NCBI RefSeq assembly: GCF_003097235.1
Contig: NZ_QEQQ01000008.1
Span: 158,751-222,750 of the forward strand
Direction: 5' to 3'
DNA: 64,000 nt
From: Pseudomonas sp. CC120222-01a
Lineage (GTDB): Bacteria; Pseudomonadota; Gammaproteobacteria; Pseudomonadales; Pseudomonadaceae
Positions 10,201 to 17,947 of the stretch are shown piece by piece (position 1 is the first letter of the stretch; each line of letters begins with the position of its first letter). The translations under genes and the position numbers were made by a program. The notes beneath the pieces were generated by a model. The model did no database searches and was not told the DNA's origin. It saw nothing but the letters and a program-made list of their open reading frames with translations.

Positions 10201-10339
10201 GTTCATGTGCACCATGAATAGCAGCCAGTTCAGCTTCTAATGCTTCAATCTCAGTATTTACATCATCCAGACGTTTCCCATTCCACCAACTGATGGCAGT
10301 GGAAGTCAGAGTGATGCCAGCCAGCAGTAGCATGAACAT
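7226..10339 (-). CDS. Membrane-anchored Upf1-like SF1 helicase
   Basis: The 1037-residue protein starts with a hydrophobic segment (residues 2-19, MLLLAGITLTSTAISWW in part) and a coiled coil of about 110 residues. A middle region follows that I cannot name. A full SF1B helicase core is at 585-1000: Walker A GPPGAGKTT at 592-600, Walker B DEAG at 738-741, GDHNQLPP at 762-769, QYRMH at 816-820, then VATVDAVQGGEADMV and LNVALSRARD. These are hallmarks of Upf1/SMUBP2-type helicases that unwind RNA or DNA. It begins 3 bases after the preceding small gene. The N-terminal anchor is unusual for this helicase class. It appears to be the effector ATPase of a four-gene operon whose function is unknown; defence is inferred from its neighbours. 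Confidence 0.8.
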   Translation of the reverse strand: MFMLLLAGITLTSTAISWWNGKRLDDVNTEIEALEAELAAIHGAHERKTAALIRPYLVQLVKMFERELAMRSEIASELERAHARARQILKARFGARESASFRQMMLEIELARGRVTAERAYLQTTAQYIRTLFGEVPAQLPTVAWLEMPADYPCEGAVISLPHGLRGRLQNYTVEAEAFDGRGVFYAVDHEARFARIGSAKVKLLDAARGSGGEPLTATVVRLDNNEAQLQMQDATLRLPLGRHEGQWIKPGAELEVFADGWTLTDVLGDSRSHSLPVRLHPRISGLEEYWWPVALGISDEHIPLIHQMWDYFQTPAIQDRPWHIYENDDGRLVFQLGRYALVTEADAEQRCFRLLDALEARESPEDVLRCYVALTPVLIGSTDEELANRNRFQSFVCALNEERLGQREAARQRQVALHLRKLSLVYREQQLYLEQSASCGFLPGQVEENGRKVTGLLGSQGVPGWLKDALGEQGSPRLRAVGRDRVWPLQSFKLLDAQLGICEFILDTHKRMSEAEINPFDLFRLELVREGNQKETLSKALEKAITGDFVAPSVHNAIFTLSPEPGETLNLGQDAVLQVLASREPVVAVWGPPGAGKTTTLVQWLKTLFPEQAPHLWPRILITGPTHVAVTKLIEDLLEAAEYLRPVTVRYGKQDKISEALEPNWHQIKVDALSAGDAEISPQLHEAWLSLLKSRKGREAASRWTFRDKLIHGATCTGMARTDFALLKEPFDCVIVDEAGKAFAAELMIPAAIARRVVLVGDHNQLPPTVTTDVLDERIGYTLPLAEVETLLRKNFFQELYEGLGPQAKGMLTVQYRMHENIGDLVSTLFYQKQLTSHRKAGNWSLTDARALFVDFSKMQNYRHRKAGTGDTPNSLVNSTERAALYQLLNALHKRVSAARVSLKLLVICPYKGQLEIVARDTADKHYAFQLSVATVDAVQGGEADMVILLMTRASGDTQFLLDRHRLNVALSRARDSVIILGHLDCLAAGGAGPMAELIAAGRAKNSLKVISLPDRAKFSKDLVPAVFPVSTASAI

Positions 10340-10342
10340 TGA

Positions 10343-10849
10343 TCAGCGTTTCCCTGGTTGGACTAATTCGACCAGGCGACCTACCAGCACCTCCATGCTC
10401 GCCCGCACCTCGCGCTGGTGATCATCGTTGATCAAGGACGGATCCATGACGGCTTCAAGCTTCTCGAATACTCTCAGAAGGGGCTTGAGCACATCGTCAA
10501 CTTGGTTCAACCGCTGAAGCTCGGGCGCATTCTGCGCCTGGATTTTTTCGAGCTCTTTTTGTGCATGTTGCACTTGCGCCTCGGCCAGGCTTACGCGTCC
10601 CTTCCATTCAATAGAGGTTTTGTGCAGTTCCACAGCCGAATGCAATACACCAACCAGATCACGAAGTAGACCAATACCCTCGGTAAGCACTTGGGCGCGA
10701 TCGCCACTCATGGCGGTATCACGCTTGATCCGCGCCTGGCGCGTCTGCTCCTTGGCCAGGTCGAGGGCATCATTGCCCCCGTTGGTGGACTTGCTGCGGG
10801 GTGTAGCCTTGGCAAGACTGGCGGGTAGTTTGAATCGTTCATTGGTCAT
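10343..10849 (-). CDS. Small coiled-coil protein of the SF1-helicase operon
   Basis: The gene encodes 168 residues from the ATG at 10849, which has a GGAG ribosome-binding site 8 bases upstream. The frame is open six codons further to a TTG at 10867 that overlaps the previous stop. The N-terminus is basic and probably disordered (LAKATPRSKSTNGG). Residues about 45-120 form a long amphipathic helix (KTSIEWKGRVSLAEAQVQHA, then KELEKIQAQ) typical of a coiled coil. I do not recognise the family. It ends 3 bases before the helicase start, so the two are almost certainly co-translated and may form a complex, possibly through the helicase's own coiled coil. Confidence 0.7.
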   Translation of the reverse strand: MTNERFKLPASLAKATPRSKSTNGGNDALDLAKEQTRQARIKRDTAMSGDRAQVLTEGIGLLRDLVGVLHSAVELHKTSIEWKGRVSLAEAQVQHAQKELEKIQAQNAPELQRLNQVDDVLKPLLRVFEKLEAVMDPSLINDDHQREVRASMEVLVGRLVELVQPGKR

Positions 10850-10863
10850 GGTTGAGACTCCGG

Positions 10864-11364
10864 TCAAGCAACACTGGTGTTGAAGTATTCCACGCTACGA
10901 CGCAAGCCTTGATCAGCCTCCATTAACCGCTCCAGAGCCGTTTCAAATGACTGAACATCAGGCAGGTCGCCTTTCCTCATCAGCGCCAATTCATCCAGGC
11001 AATGGCGGGTCAGTTGAACGCAACGCAGCGTCATCCGCCCAACAACCTGACGAACAGCGGCTGCTTGTGTCATCTCCCTTCGCGCCAGATCAATATCCTG
11101 GGCAAGTGCCTCACGCTCAAGCTCCAGACGCTTTTCCTCCTTGGGGATCAGAGCCTTCAAGCCGTCGCGGTGCACCTGGGCTTGGCGTAAAGTCAAGTAG
11201 GAGTCGATCGCCCCGAGTACCGCTGATGCTGCTTCAATGCTCATGAGCACCGGGTTGGCGCCTGCAGTGGCTTTCTTCAGGCCTCCCGCAATGCCATGTC
11301 GACTGGCCGCCGAGATGAAGGTTTTTGTAAAGTAGAACGCATGCCTTGGTAACTGAGTGCCCAT
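10864..11364 (-). CDS. Small helical protein of the SF1-helicase operon
   Basis: The gene encodes 166 residues, mostly predicted helix by eye, with a mildly hydrophobic stretch at residues 30-57 (ANPVLMSIEAASAVLGAIDSY in part, 20 or so residues) that could be membrane-interacting. A charged helix follows (KEEKRLELEREALAQDIDLA). No known domain is evident. It starts 12 bases after the S1-domain gene and its stop is immediately followed by the next small gene. It may be a structural partner of the membrane-anchored helicase; function unknown. Confidence 0.65.
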   Translation of the reverse strand: MGTQLPRHAFYFTKTFISAASRHGIAGGLKKATAGANPVLMSIEAASAVLGAIDSYLTLRQAQVHRDGLKALIPKEEKRLELEREALAQDIDLARREMTQAAAVRQVVGRMTLRCVQLTRHCLDELALMRKGDLPDVQSFETALERLMEADQGLRRSVEYFNTSVA

Positions 11365-11376
11365 AGTCCTTCCACG

Positions 11377-12900
11377 TCAAAGCTGAACCCAACACCATGT
11401 ACCAGGGCCTGCCTTTGCCAAGCGCTGAGCGATGTCGTCAGGCATGTGTTGAATGAAATCCTCCGCACACACTGAAGCCTCCTGGGCCTTGACGCCGCCC
11501 TCGCGCGGCGCCCAGAGCGTGCCCGTTGCAGGCTCCCAGTAGAGCTGTTGCGCTGAATCCCGATAACGCACCATGAGCAACGCGTCACACCCTCTCTCCT
11601 TGGGAGGTGGCCTGAACGGTGGTCGCCCTACAGCGTGAAAACTCTTCCACAGCCCTGCGAGCACCCAATGCTGGGATACCTCAAGTTTCAAGGCTCTCCA
11701 GTTGGGGGTATGCGACAGGAACAAGTGGACATGGGGGTTGCGGAGCATGGCCGTAAGCTGTTCACGTTGCACCTCGCCGATTTGAGCGCGGAGCAGCAGA
11801 CCATCAGGCAACTCGTCCCCCCTCAATCGCATGAAACGGCTCTGTTGTTTGTGGCTGAATACTGGGGTGGGCAAATGTCGAGGGTACGTTTGAGCCACAG
11901 CGTCAATGGGATGAACTTGCTGCTCTGCAGGTGCCGCGCTTGCAAACAATCCAGCGACGCCAGAGTCATTGAGCAGTTTTGAAGTAGCCACGCCTGCTAA
12001 TAATCGCTCGCCTGATTGAGTGATGGTCTCACCGGCCGCCAGCCCCTCTTCTCCAAGCAACGCCACAATCTCCTGGATTGAAACCAACGGAAGGCCAGTC
12101 AGTTCGGCGATTTCACTCACGCTCAAATGCTGGTTCAACGCCTCAAGTGCGAACAGTGCAACCGCGTCGCAGCGTCTGGGGACCCGCGCGAACGTGCGCA
12201 CCTGAAACTCGGTTGCTTTGAAATACAACGTGATTCGTGGCGACTCAGGCTGTGGCAAGCAAGCCTTGATGCTGGCAGTAACACGCCCGTTGCGAGCACG
12301 CTTCTCCGTCAGCCAATTTTCCTCAAGCAAAATAGTACTGATCTGCACAATGTATTCTTGAGCAAGGTCCAACACCTCTGAAGGATGATCTATCCAGCTC
12401 CAACTGATCTCGGCCAATGGCACCCGGAGCACAAGCGCGCCAGCCAACAGCCAGGCGCCTCGATCATCAAAACGCTCGACCCGCGCACGCACTGCCGTGC
12501 CTGGCCGCAGGTTGCCCAAAGCGTTACGCAGCCGGGCCTCGGTCAGCGCGTGAACGCTGCCCCGCCAGCCCCTCTGGTCCCGGCTGGTCAGCACGAACTC
12601 CACATTGTCGCCTACGCTGAATAGACTGACCGGGTTCTCGAACTTGGCGTTTGGGCTCAACAATTCATGTTGAGGAATCAGGACGGTCGTGTCTTGGTAC
12701 TGTATCAATACAGATTTCGGCAAGATCTTGACAACGCTACCTGCAACGATCCTTCCACAGTTCTCCGCACCAAGCGAAGTACTCGGCCCCTTGGGAGGAC
12801 GTGAGGGGGAAGCCGCGCGATGCGTGCGCTCCGGTTGAGAATTACGCCCCGATAGAGACGGCTCAAACGCGTTCAGTAATCGTGAAAGAAAATCGAGCAA
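11377..12900 (-). CDS. Protein with two S1-like domains and a winged helix
   Basis: The 507-residue protein begins at a TTG (12900) with GGAG 7 bases upstream; the nearby upstream ATG is out of frame. Residues about 50-118 read as an S1/OB-fold domain (IVAGSVVKILPKSVLIQYQ, then SLFSVGDNVEFVL), and 131-210 as a second one (LRPGTAVRARVERFDDRGAW). Residues 244-301 look like a winged helix-turn-helix (LSVSEIAELTGLPLVSIQEI, then a LGEEGLAAG wing). The C-terminal 200 residues are unassigned. S1 domains usually bind RNA, so this is a plausible RNA- or nucleic-acid-sensing first component of the helicase operon. This is inference: no described defence system with this combination comes to mind. Confidence 0.7.
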   Translation of the reverse strand: MLDFLSRLLNAFEPSLSGRNSQPERTHRAASPSRPPKGPSTSLGAENCGRIVAGSVVKILPKSVLIQYQDTTVLIPQHELLSPNAKFENPVSLFSVGDNVEFVLTSRDQRGWRGSVHALTEARLRNALGNLRPGTAVRARVERFDDRGAWLLAGALVLRVPLAEISWSWIDHPSEVLDLAQEYIVQISTILLEENWLTEKRARNGRVTASIKACLPQPESPRITLYFKATEFQVRTFARVPRRCDAVALFALEALNQHLSVSEIAELTGLPLVSIQEIVALLGEEGLAAGETITQSGERLLAGVATSKLLNDSGVAGLFASAAPAEQQVHPIDAVAQTYPRHLPTPVFSHKQQSRFMRLRGDELPDGLLLRAQIGEVQREQLTAMLRNPHVHLFLSHTPNWRALKLEVSQHWVLAGLWKSFHAVGRPPFRPPPKERGCDALLMVRYRDSAQQLYWEPATGTLWAPREGGVKAQEASVCAEDFIQHMPDDIAQRLAKAGPGTWCWVQL

Positions 12901-13265
12901 GCAGCGTCTCCGTCCATTGAAGGCTGATAAAGATTGCCATCCGCATCATCGCATCATGTTGTGGACTGCCGGTGCGGTTTTCGCACTCGGGCCTTCAGCA
13001 TCCGCTAACGGCTATCGACTCGCATTTGCCCTCCGCAATGTACGGTTGTGAAAAGTACTAAAACGCACTTTTCAATCCTCACGCAAGCCGCATTGGGCTT
13101 GTGCTGGATTGGCAGAAGGATGATTCATTCACCCCACTACTGTGGTGGAGTTCGGGCAAACGCATTGCAAGTCTTATGTTAGAGGCTTTCTGCCATACCC
13201 ACAACCAACGCACGGTCATGCATCAGGTTTCAGGCGCACACAATCAGATCCTCATGTGCTTGCAG
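12901..13265. promoter_or_regulatory. Spacer upstream of the S1/helicase operon, probable promoter region
   Basis: This 365-bp gap separates the SNF2-helicase gene from the S1-domain gene, both on the minus strand. It contains the inverted repeat GAAAAGT-(10 nt)-ACTTTTC at about 13050-13073, which could be an operator or a weak terminator. The break in otherwise tight gene spacing suggests that the four downstream genes have their own promoter here. I could not identify a clean -35/-10 pair. The only longer frame, on the plus strand at 13101, runs into the neighbouring gene in antisense and is not convincing. Confidence 0.4.
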
Positions 13266-15992
13266 CTACTGTTGGCCCAGCTTGGTAAACACGGCACCAT
13301 AAGGATCCTGCAAACGCTCATCGCTGATGGGTAGCGGTCTGCGCAGAAAGCTACGCCACTGCTGCGCGTCACTGATCCTTAGCTGTTTGTCGAAGTGCAC
13401 CTGTACGCACGCATCCATTTGCTCTTCCACCTGATGCTTGCGCTCGATGAACGAAGCAACCTGGTCTTCATCAACCGATCCCTGCAGAAACGGATAGTGA
13501 ATGCTCAACTCCGCGTTACCTGACCGCTGCAGCCGCTGGTTCACGCAGCCAAACAGGCGATCCAACCGGCCCACGCGCTGCTCATTGTCACCGGGTGAGC
13601 CGGCTAGGCCGTAGTGATGGATCTGGTGGCACTGCAAATGCAGGTTAACCCCTTCCTGGAGTACCGAAGTGGACACCAACACGTTGGGATAGAACGGGCT
13701 ATTGAAGCCGAGGATGAGACGCTGACGACCTTCGCTGTTGTCTCCACTGGCGTACCAGCATGGGCTGGTGAGGCGCTTGAGGCTGCGCCACTCCTCGTCC
13801 CATTGATCCAGGCCATGGTCGATGATCTTGCCGCATAGCGTGTCAAACGTTTCCAACGCGGCGGTGAAATAGCGCAGCATCAACGAGCCATCGACCCGTA
13901 GGCTTACCCAGTCATGAAAACCACGGTACGCACGCTGCACCTCACGCTCGCGGGTCTGCTGCCGGTATTCGACAAACCAGGCGTAGAGCTCGACGACGAC
14001 AGGGCTCGCATAAAGAAACCCGGCCTTGATGTAGTTCGCGAAGTTCTCCGCAATCGCCTTGTTGTCGCGCGCCCAGCCTTCGAGCTTGCGATACAACGCC
14101 GGCGGCAGGCGCGGTACCAACAGCGACCAGACGCTGTGGAGCGGATGTTCCAGGCGGTCGCGCGGTGCACCTCGCATGCGGGCGGCGGCATCGTGGACCC
14201 CCGGCACGTCCCAACCGTGCAAGCGTACGTACTTGGCGGCATTGGCATAGTCGATCCGACCTGTCTCCGCCTTGGCGTAGAACGCGGAGTAACCGCCAGT
14301 CAGGTAGTCCGATGCCGGCTCGAGGAACAGTGCAAAGACGCTTTCCGGCTTGCTGAAGCGCAGGCGCACATTGGCGCAATCGGTTTGCCCACCTGAGCCT
14401 TTCTTGACCACGAACAGCTCGGCGATGCGCGATGCCAACTGCGTACCCTCCCCCTCGCCCTCGTCTTGCCCTGCCTCCTCGTGCGCGTCCACTTCGGCAA
14501 GCGAGTGCTTCACGCCTTCATGAAACTGGGCATAGCCATCGCGTGACCAACCCTGATGGCGCCAATGCCTGACTGCGGGATCGTCCGCTTGCTTGCCCCA
14601 TGCATTGACGATCATTCCGACCAACAACTCGTCGTAGCGCTCGTTGATGCGCTGGGTCAGTTCACGAACAGAAGGTATACGGCGAACGAAAATCAGGTGC
14701 TTCAAGTCCTCGAGCGCAGTGCCGAGGCCATCAGCCGCCTTCGGCACGCACTGGTCGATCATCAAGCCGTACTTGGGGTGATCCGGGAAGGTGTGAAACT
14801 GGTCGCGATAGCGACGGGTAAGGTCGCGCAACAGCTCGGTATCGGTAGCCTTTGAGAAATCCTCCACCATCCGGTCTTCGACCGCATCCTGATAATCCGC
14901 ATCGGCACCAGAATCGATCTGCGGTTTCCAGCCAAACGACTCGAACCCTTCCAGGTAGCCATAAGTGAGACTCTTGTTCTCCTTCTGCCGGCCCAGGTCG
15001 GCCACCAGCCGCTTCTGATACAGAGCAAAAAACATCTCGGCATCCGGACGCCCATCGAAGCTCGCAGGTACGGCTTTTTCGTGGCGGTAGTGCCGCTTGC
15101 CGTACAAACCGCCCTGTCCCTCCATCAACCGCAGACGCCGCAAGGCATACCGTTGCAGCAACTGACGCGTGCGCTCGGCGCCGCTCATGGCTTCAAGGGC
15201 AGGATCACGATCGAGCTGGGTAAAATAACCCAGGATGTTCTGCACATCATCCAACCGGGTATGGCTGGGCGTCGCAGTGAGCAATAGGTTCCAGACACCC
15301 AGCCGGCTGTCAGCGTTGCCAAACAGCGCCTTTGCGGCACTCACACGCTGCGATCCACCCGAGACGTTGCGCAGGTAATGCGCCTCATCGACGATGATCA
15401 GGTCAAAGCCCGAGGGCCCCAAGTGCTGCTTTAATCGATGATGGCAATTGGCCGCGATACTGCCTGCGCCCTCGGCACCTTCCGCGCGCCGCTCGGGGCC
15501 GAGCAAGCCACTGAGCGCGTAGACCGTGGTGAGGTAAAGCTGCCCCTCATTGTTTTGCACCGACTGCACCAGGTGCTCCAGCTTGTAGCACTCACAGACC
15601 GTGGCTACGGGCATGCCATCTTCGGTTTTAACTCGGTCATCGGCTTGGCGAATGTGCTCACGAATGAAGCCTTCGAACTCCCTGCGCCAATGCCCGCACA
15701 AATGTCGATTGGGCGCCATTACCAGCACCTTGGCATCAGGCTTGTTTTTCCACAGCCATGCAGCCACACCCAACGCCTGGAAGGTCTTGCCCATGCCGAC
15801 TTCATCCGCCAGTAGCGCCACTTTGCCCGCTACCAACAGGTTCCACAGGTAAGCCACCCCTTCGGTCTGCTTGGCCGCCATGGATTCGCGATCATCTGCC
15901 TGATAGGTCCAGTTGGAATCCTTACGCCCTTTGAAGTTGATCCACTGGGATACGGTTTCAGGGATGAGCACACCCTCTTCAAATCGACTCAT
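13266..15992 (-). CDS. SNF2-type superfamily 2 helicase/translocase
   Basis: The protein has 908 residues from the ATG at 15992, which overlaps the previous stop as ATGA; a start four codons upstream is less likely. Motif I is LLADEVGMGKT at residues 60-70, motif II is DLIIVDEAHYLRN, motif III is LLTATPSHT, and the C-terminal helicase half has STSVLQEGVNLHLQC and NEQRVGRLDRLFG. This is the layout of HepA/RapA-like SNF2 ATPases that translocate on double-stranded DNA, as found in several defence systems (for example DrmD of DISARM). It is the third gene of an operon with a PLD nuclease, suggesting a DNA-scanning ATPase coupled to a nuclease. No methylase is nearby, so it is not DISARM. Confidence 0.85.
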   Translation of the reverse strand: MSRFEEGVLIPETVSQWINFKGRKDSNWTYQADDRESMAAKQTEGVAYLWNLLVAGKVALLADEVGMGKTFQALGVAAWLWKNKPDAKVLVMAPNRHLCGHWRREFEGFIREHIRQADDRVKTEDGMPVATVCECYKLEHLVQSVQNNEGQLYLTTVYALSGLLGPERRAEGAEGAGSIAANCHHRLKQHLGPSGFDLIIVDEAHYLRNVSGGSQRVSAAKALFGNADSRLGVWNLLLTATPSHTRLDDVQNILGYFTQLDRDPALEAMSGAERTRQLLQRYALRRLRLMEGQGGLYGKRHYRHEKAVPASFDGRPDAEMFFALYQKRLVADLGRQKENKSLTYGYLEGFESFGWKPQIDSGADADYQDAVEDRMVEDFSKATDTELLRDLTRRYRDQFHTFPDHPKYGLMIDQCVPKAADGLGTALEDLKHLIFVRRIPSVRELTQRINERYDELLVGMIVNAWGKQADDPAVRHWRHQGWSRDGYAQFHEGVKHSLAEVDAHEEAGQDEGEGEGTQLASRIAELFVVKKGSGGQTDCANVRLRFSKPESVFALFLEPASDYLTGGYSAFYAKAETGRIDYANAAKYVRLHGWDVPGVHDAAARMRGAPRDRLEHPLHSVWSLLVPRLPPALYRKLEGWARDNKAIAENFANYIKAGFLYASPVVVELYAWFVEYRQQTREREVQRAYRGFHDWVSLRVDGSLMLRYFTAALETFDTLCGKIIDHGLDQWDEEWRSLKRLTSPCWYASGDNSEGRQRLILGFNSPFYPNVLVSTSVLQEGVNLHLQCHQIHHYGLAGSPGDNEQRVGRLDRLFGCVNQRLQRSGNAELSIHYPFLQGSVDEDQVASFIERKHQVEEQMDACVQVHFDKQLRISDAQQWRSFLRRPLPISDERLQDPYGAVFTKLGQQ

Positions 15993-17947
15993 GTCCCACC
16001 CCACTTGCTTTCCAATCCGCCGAGCTCCTGCTCAAGCATTTGCCGAAAATCATCATTGGTCTCGGCAGGTAACGGTGGCATATCGACCTTCAGTGTCCGC
16101 CAACGCGACAAGGCAATCCTGCTGTCATCCTTGGGCAAGCGTTGACGGAGTGCCAGCGCCAACTTGCAGAGCGCGTTAACCTCCTGGACCAGGAACCAGT
16201 CGAAAACATTGGGCGTAGATCCACGAAGTCGCTGGCGGGTCTTGTCTACCCATTCCTGCAGGCATCCCGGTCGCACGAACACCCAGTGTTCAAGCACTGA
16301 CAATCGTTCAACCCCACGCAACCGGGCCGCGAATTGGTAGCTGGCCGTGAATAACCGAAAGTAGCTGATATGCGCAGAGTCTGAACCGTCTTGCTCGCTT
16401 GCCACGGCGCCTAGGTCGGCGCTCAGCCCATCAACCTGTGGCTCACCCGTTGCAGATTCGCGGACACGAAATCCGACATCATCCTGATTGGGCACAATAT
16501 CGATTTGCGCCATGGCGTCGACCAGGCCAACCAAGTCGTCGTACCGCTGCGCGCGTCGGAACTCGGGGGTAGTCTCCAGCAACATGCCGACGAAGCACTC
16601 CCGGCCGTCCTTGAGCACCTGGAAGCTGTGATCGAACAACAGTGCATGCACGTGCGCCACCGGCACTCTGCACGCCTTCAATTCGTGGCTTCGTGGTTTC
16701 CAGTCGAGCGCGAATGCAGCGTCGATATCCGGCAACTTGATCCTATATCCCTGATCTGGTTCTTGCCCTATATGCCATTGGCCGCGCAGTTGGTAAACCT
16801 GCTCCGCCCAGTCGAACTCCACCACGATGTCAAAGGGAAGGTTCTGCGGGATTTTCAACGCTTGCGCCTGTAATGCTTCGTCGCTCAAGAACAATGCCGG
16901 GCTGGTGTCCATCGTGGCGCCGAGGACGCTTTCCACTGCACTGTTGTTCGGCAAGATAAAGCCCGCCTCGATGTTGTTGCCGGGTAGCCTTTTACCCCGT
17001 GAGTCGAGCAGCGAATTGCTGCCCGCCCGGGTGAAGTTCCACGAGCCGATGGCCAGGTGCGTGGAGGTTTTCCAGAGCTTGGCATGGGTCATTGGTGTGC
17101 GCTCATCGACCGTGGTCGGGTTGTGCCGCAAGCGCAACTCATCGTTTGCCAGCAGGTCTCCAAGCGCCTCGGTCCAACCGGTACGCAGGAACTGCCCATC
17201 GAGCCGGTCCGGCACCAGGCTGACCTTCATGCGCGTCTGCTCGTAGCTGCTCCTCAGGTGGCTGACGAACAGAGCCAGATCCTTCGGTAGATAAGGGGAC
17301 CAGACTGCCAGGTGATGGCAAGCACGCTCGCCCAGCAACTGGACGAGAAACGGTTGCCTCTGAAAACTGTGGCAGAACCGCACGGGTGACTCAGCGCTGG
17401 CGAACGAGCTACTGCGCCTATTTTCCAAGGGGCACGGTACGCCCACATTTGTGAACAGTGCCTGGAAGAACGCTTTAACGGACTGGTAAAGCGAAAGCGC
17501 ATTGATCGGCTGGAAGTGGAATACCTCCTGATTGCGCGCCCATCCGCTAAGTGTGAGGTTGGCACTGCCCGCGCCGAGCACGCGCCCCTGCTCACCTTCC
17601 AGATAGATCACCTTTGCATGCAACAAGCTGTCTTCGCCAACACCTGGGTAGCTCCATTCCGTTTTTTGCGCAGTACAGACTCCGTGCACCTGGAGCGCGG
17701 TGCGCTTGTTCTGGTCGGCACCGATGAAACGCCGGTCACAAAAGACCCTGAGGTCGATTTGCTGCTCCGTCAGCGCCAACTGAAGCGCCTCGTACTCCAT
17801 GCGTGTGCGGGGAGTCTCGGCACCCAGTACGGTTGGCAACACATAGGTTTCGATGAATTCGATATCGATGTTGAAGCTGGTAAGCCAAACCCTGCGCAAC
17901 CGGCCGCAGGCCTTCACTTGCTCGCTGAATGCTGAATGCAGTTTCAT
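15989..17947 (-). CDS. Phospholipase-D-like nuclease with two HKD motifs
   Basis: The 652-residue protein has two HKD-type active-site motifs: H110-x-K112 with N130 in a GSANLTLSG context, and H288-x-K290 with N304 in a GSWNFTRAGS context. Such paired motifs form the active site of PLD-superfamily nucleases. The rest, about 330 residues after the second motif, is unassigned. The start ATG at 17947 overlaps the preceding stop (ATGA), and its own stop overlaps the SNF2 gene start the same way. PLD nucleases paired with helicases recur in phage defence, for example DrmC in DISARM and Mokosh. Here it is likely the DNA-cleaving partner of the SNF2 translocase. Confidence 0.8.
   Translation of the reverse strand: MKLHSAFSEQVKACGRLRRVWLTSFNIDIEFIETYVLPTVLGAETPRTRMEYEALQLALTEQQIDLRVFCDRRFIGADQNKRTALQVHGVCTAQKTEWSYPGVGEDSLLHAKVIYLEGEQGRVLGAGSANLTLSGWARNQEVFHFQPINALSLYQSVKAFFQALFTNVGVPCPLENRRSSSFASAESPVRFCHSFQRQPFLVQLLGERACHHLAVWSPYLPKDLALFVSHLRSSYEQTRMKVSLVPDRLDGQFLRTGWTEALGDLLANDELRLRHNPTTVDERTPMTHAKLWKTSTHLAIGSWNFTRAGSNSLLDSRGKRLPGNNIEAGFILPNNSAVESVLGATMDTSPALFLSDEALQAQALKIPQNLPFDIVVEFDWAEQVYQLRGQWHIGQEPDQGYRIKLPDIDAAFALDWKPRSHELKACRVPVAHVHALLFDHSFQVLKDGRECFVGMLLETTPEFRRAQRYDDLVGLVDAMAQIDIVPNQDDVGFRVRESATGEPQVDGLSADLGAVASEQDGSDSAHISYFRLFTASYQFAARLRGVERLSVLEHWVFVRPGCLQEWVDKTRQRLRGSTPNVFDWFLVQEVNALCKLALALRQRLPKDDSRIALSRWRTLKVDMPPLPAETNDDFRQMLEQELGGLESKWGGT

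Noticed and set aside
13101..13334. Possible small plus-strand gene in the gap before the SNF2 gene
   Set aside because: It runs into the 3' end of the SNF2 gene in antisense, lacks a ribosome-binding site and has no family resemblance.
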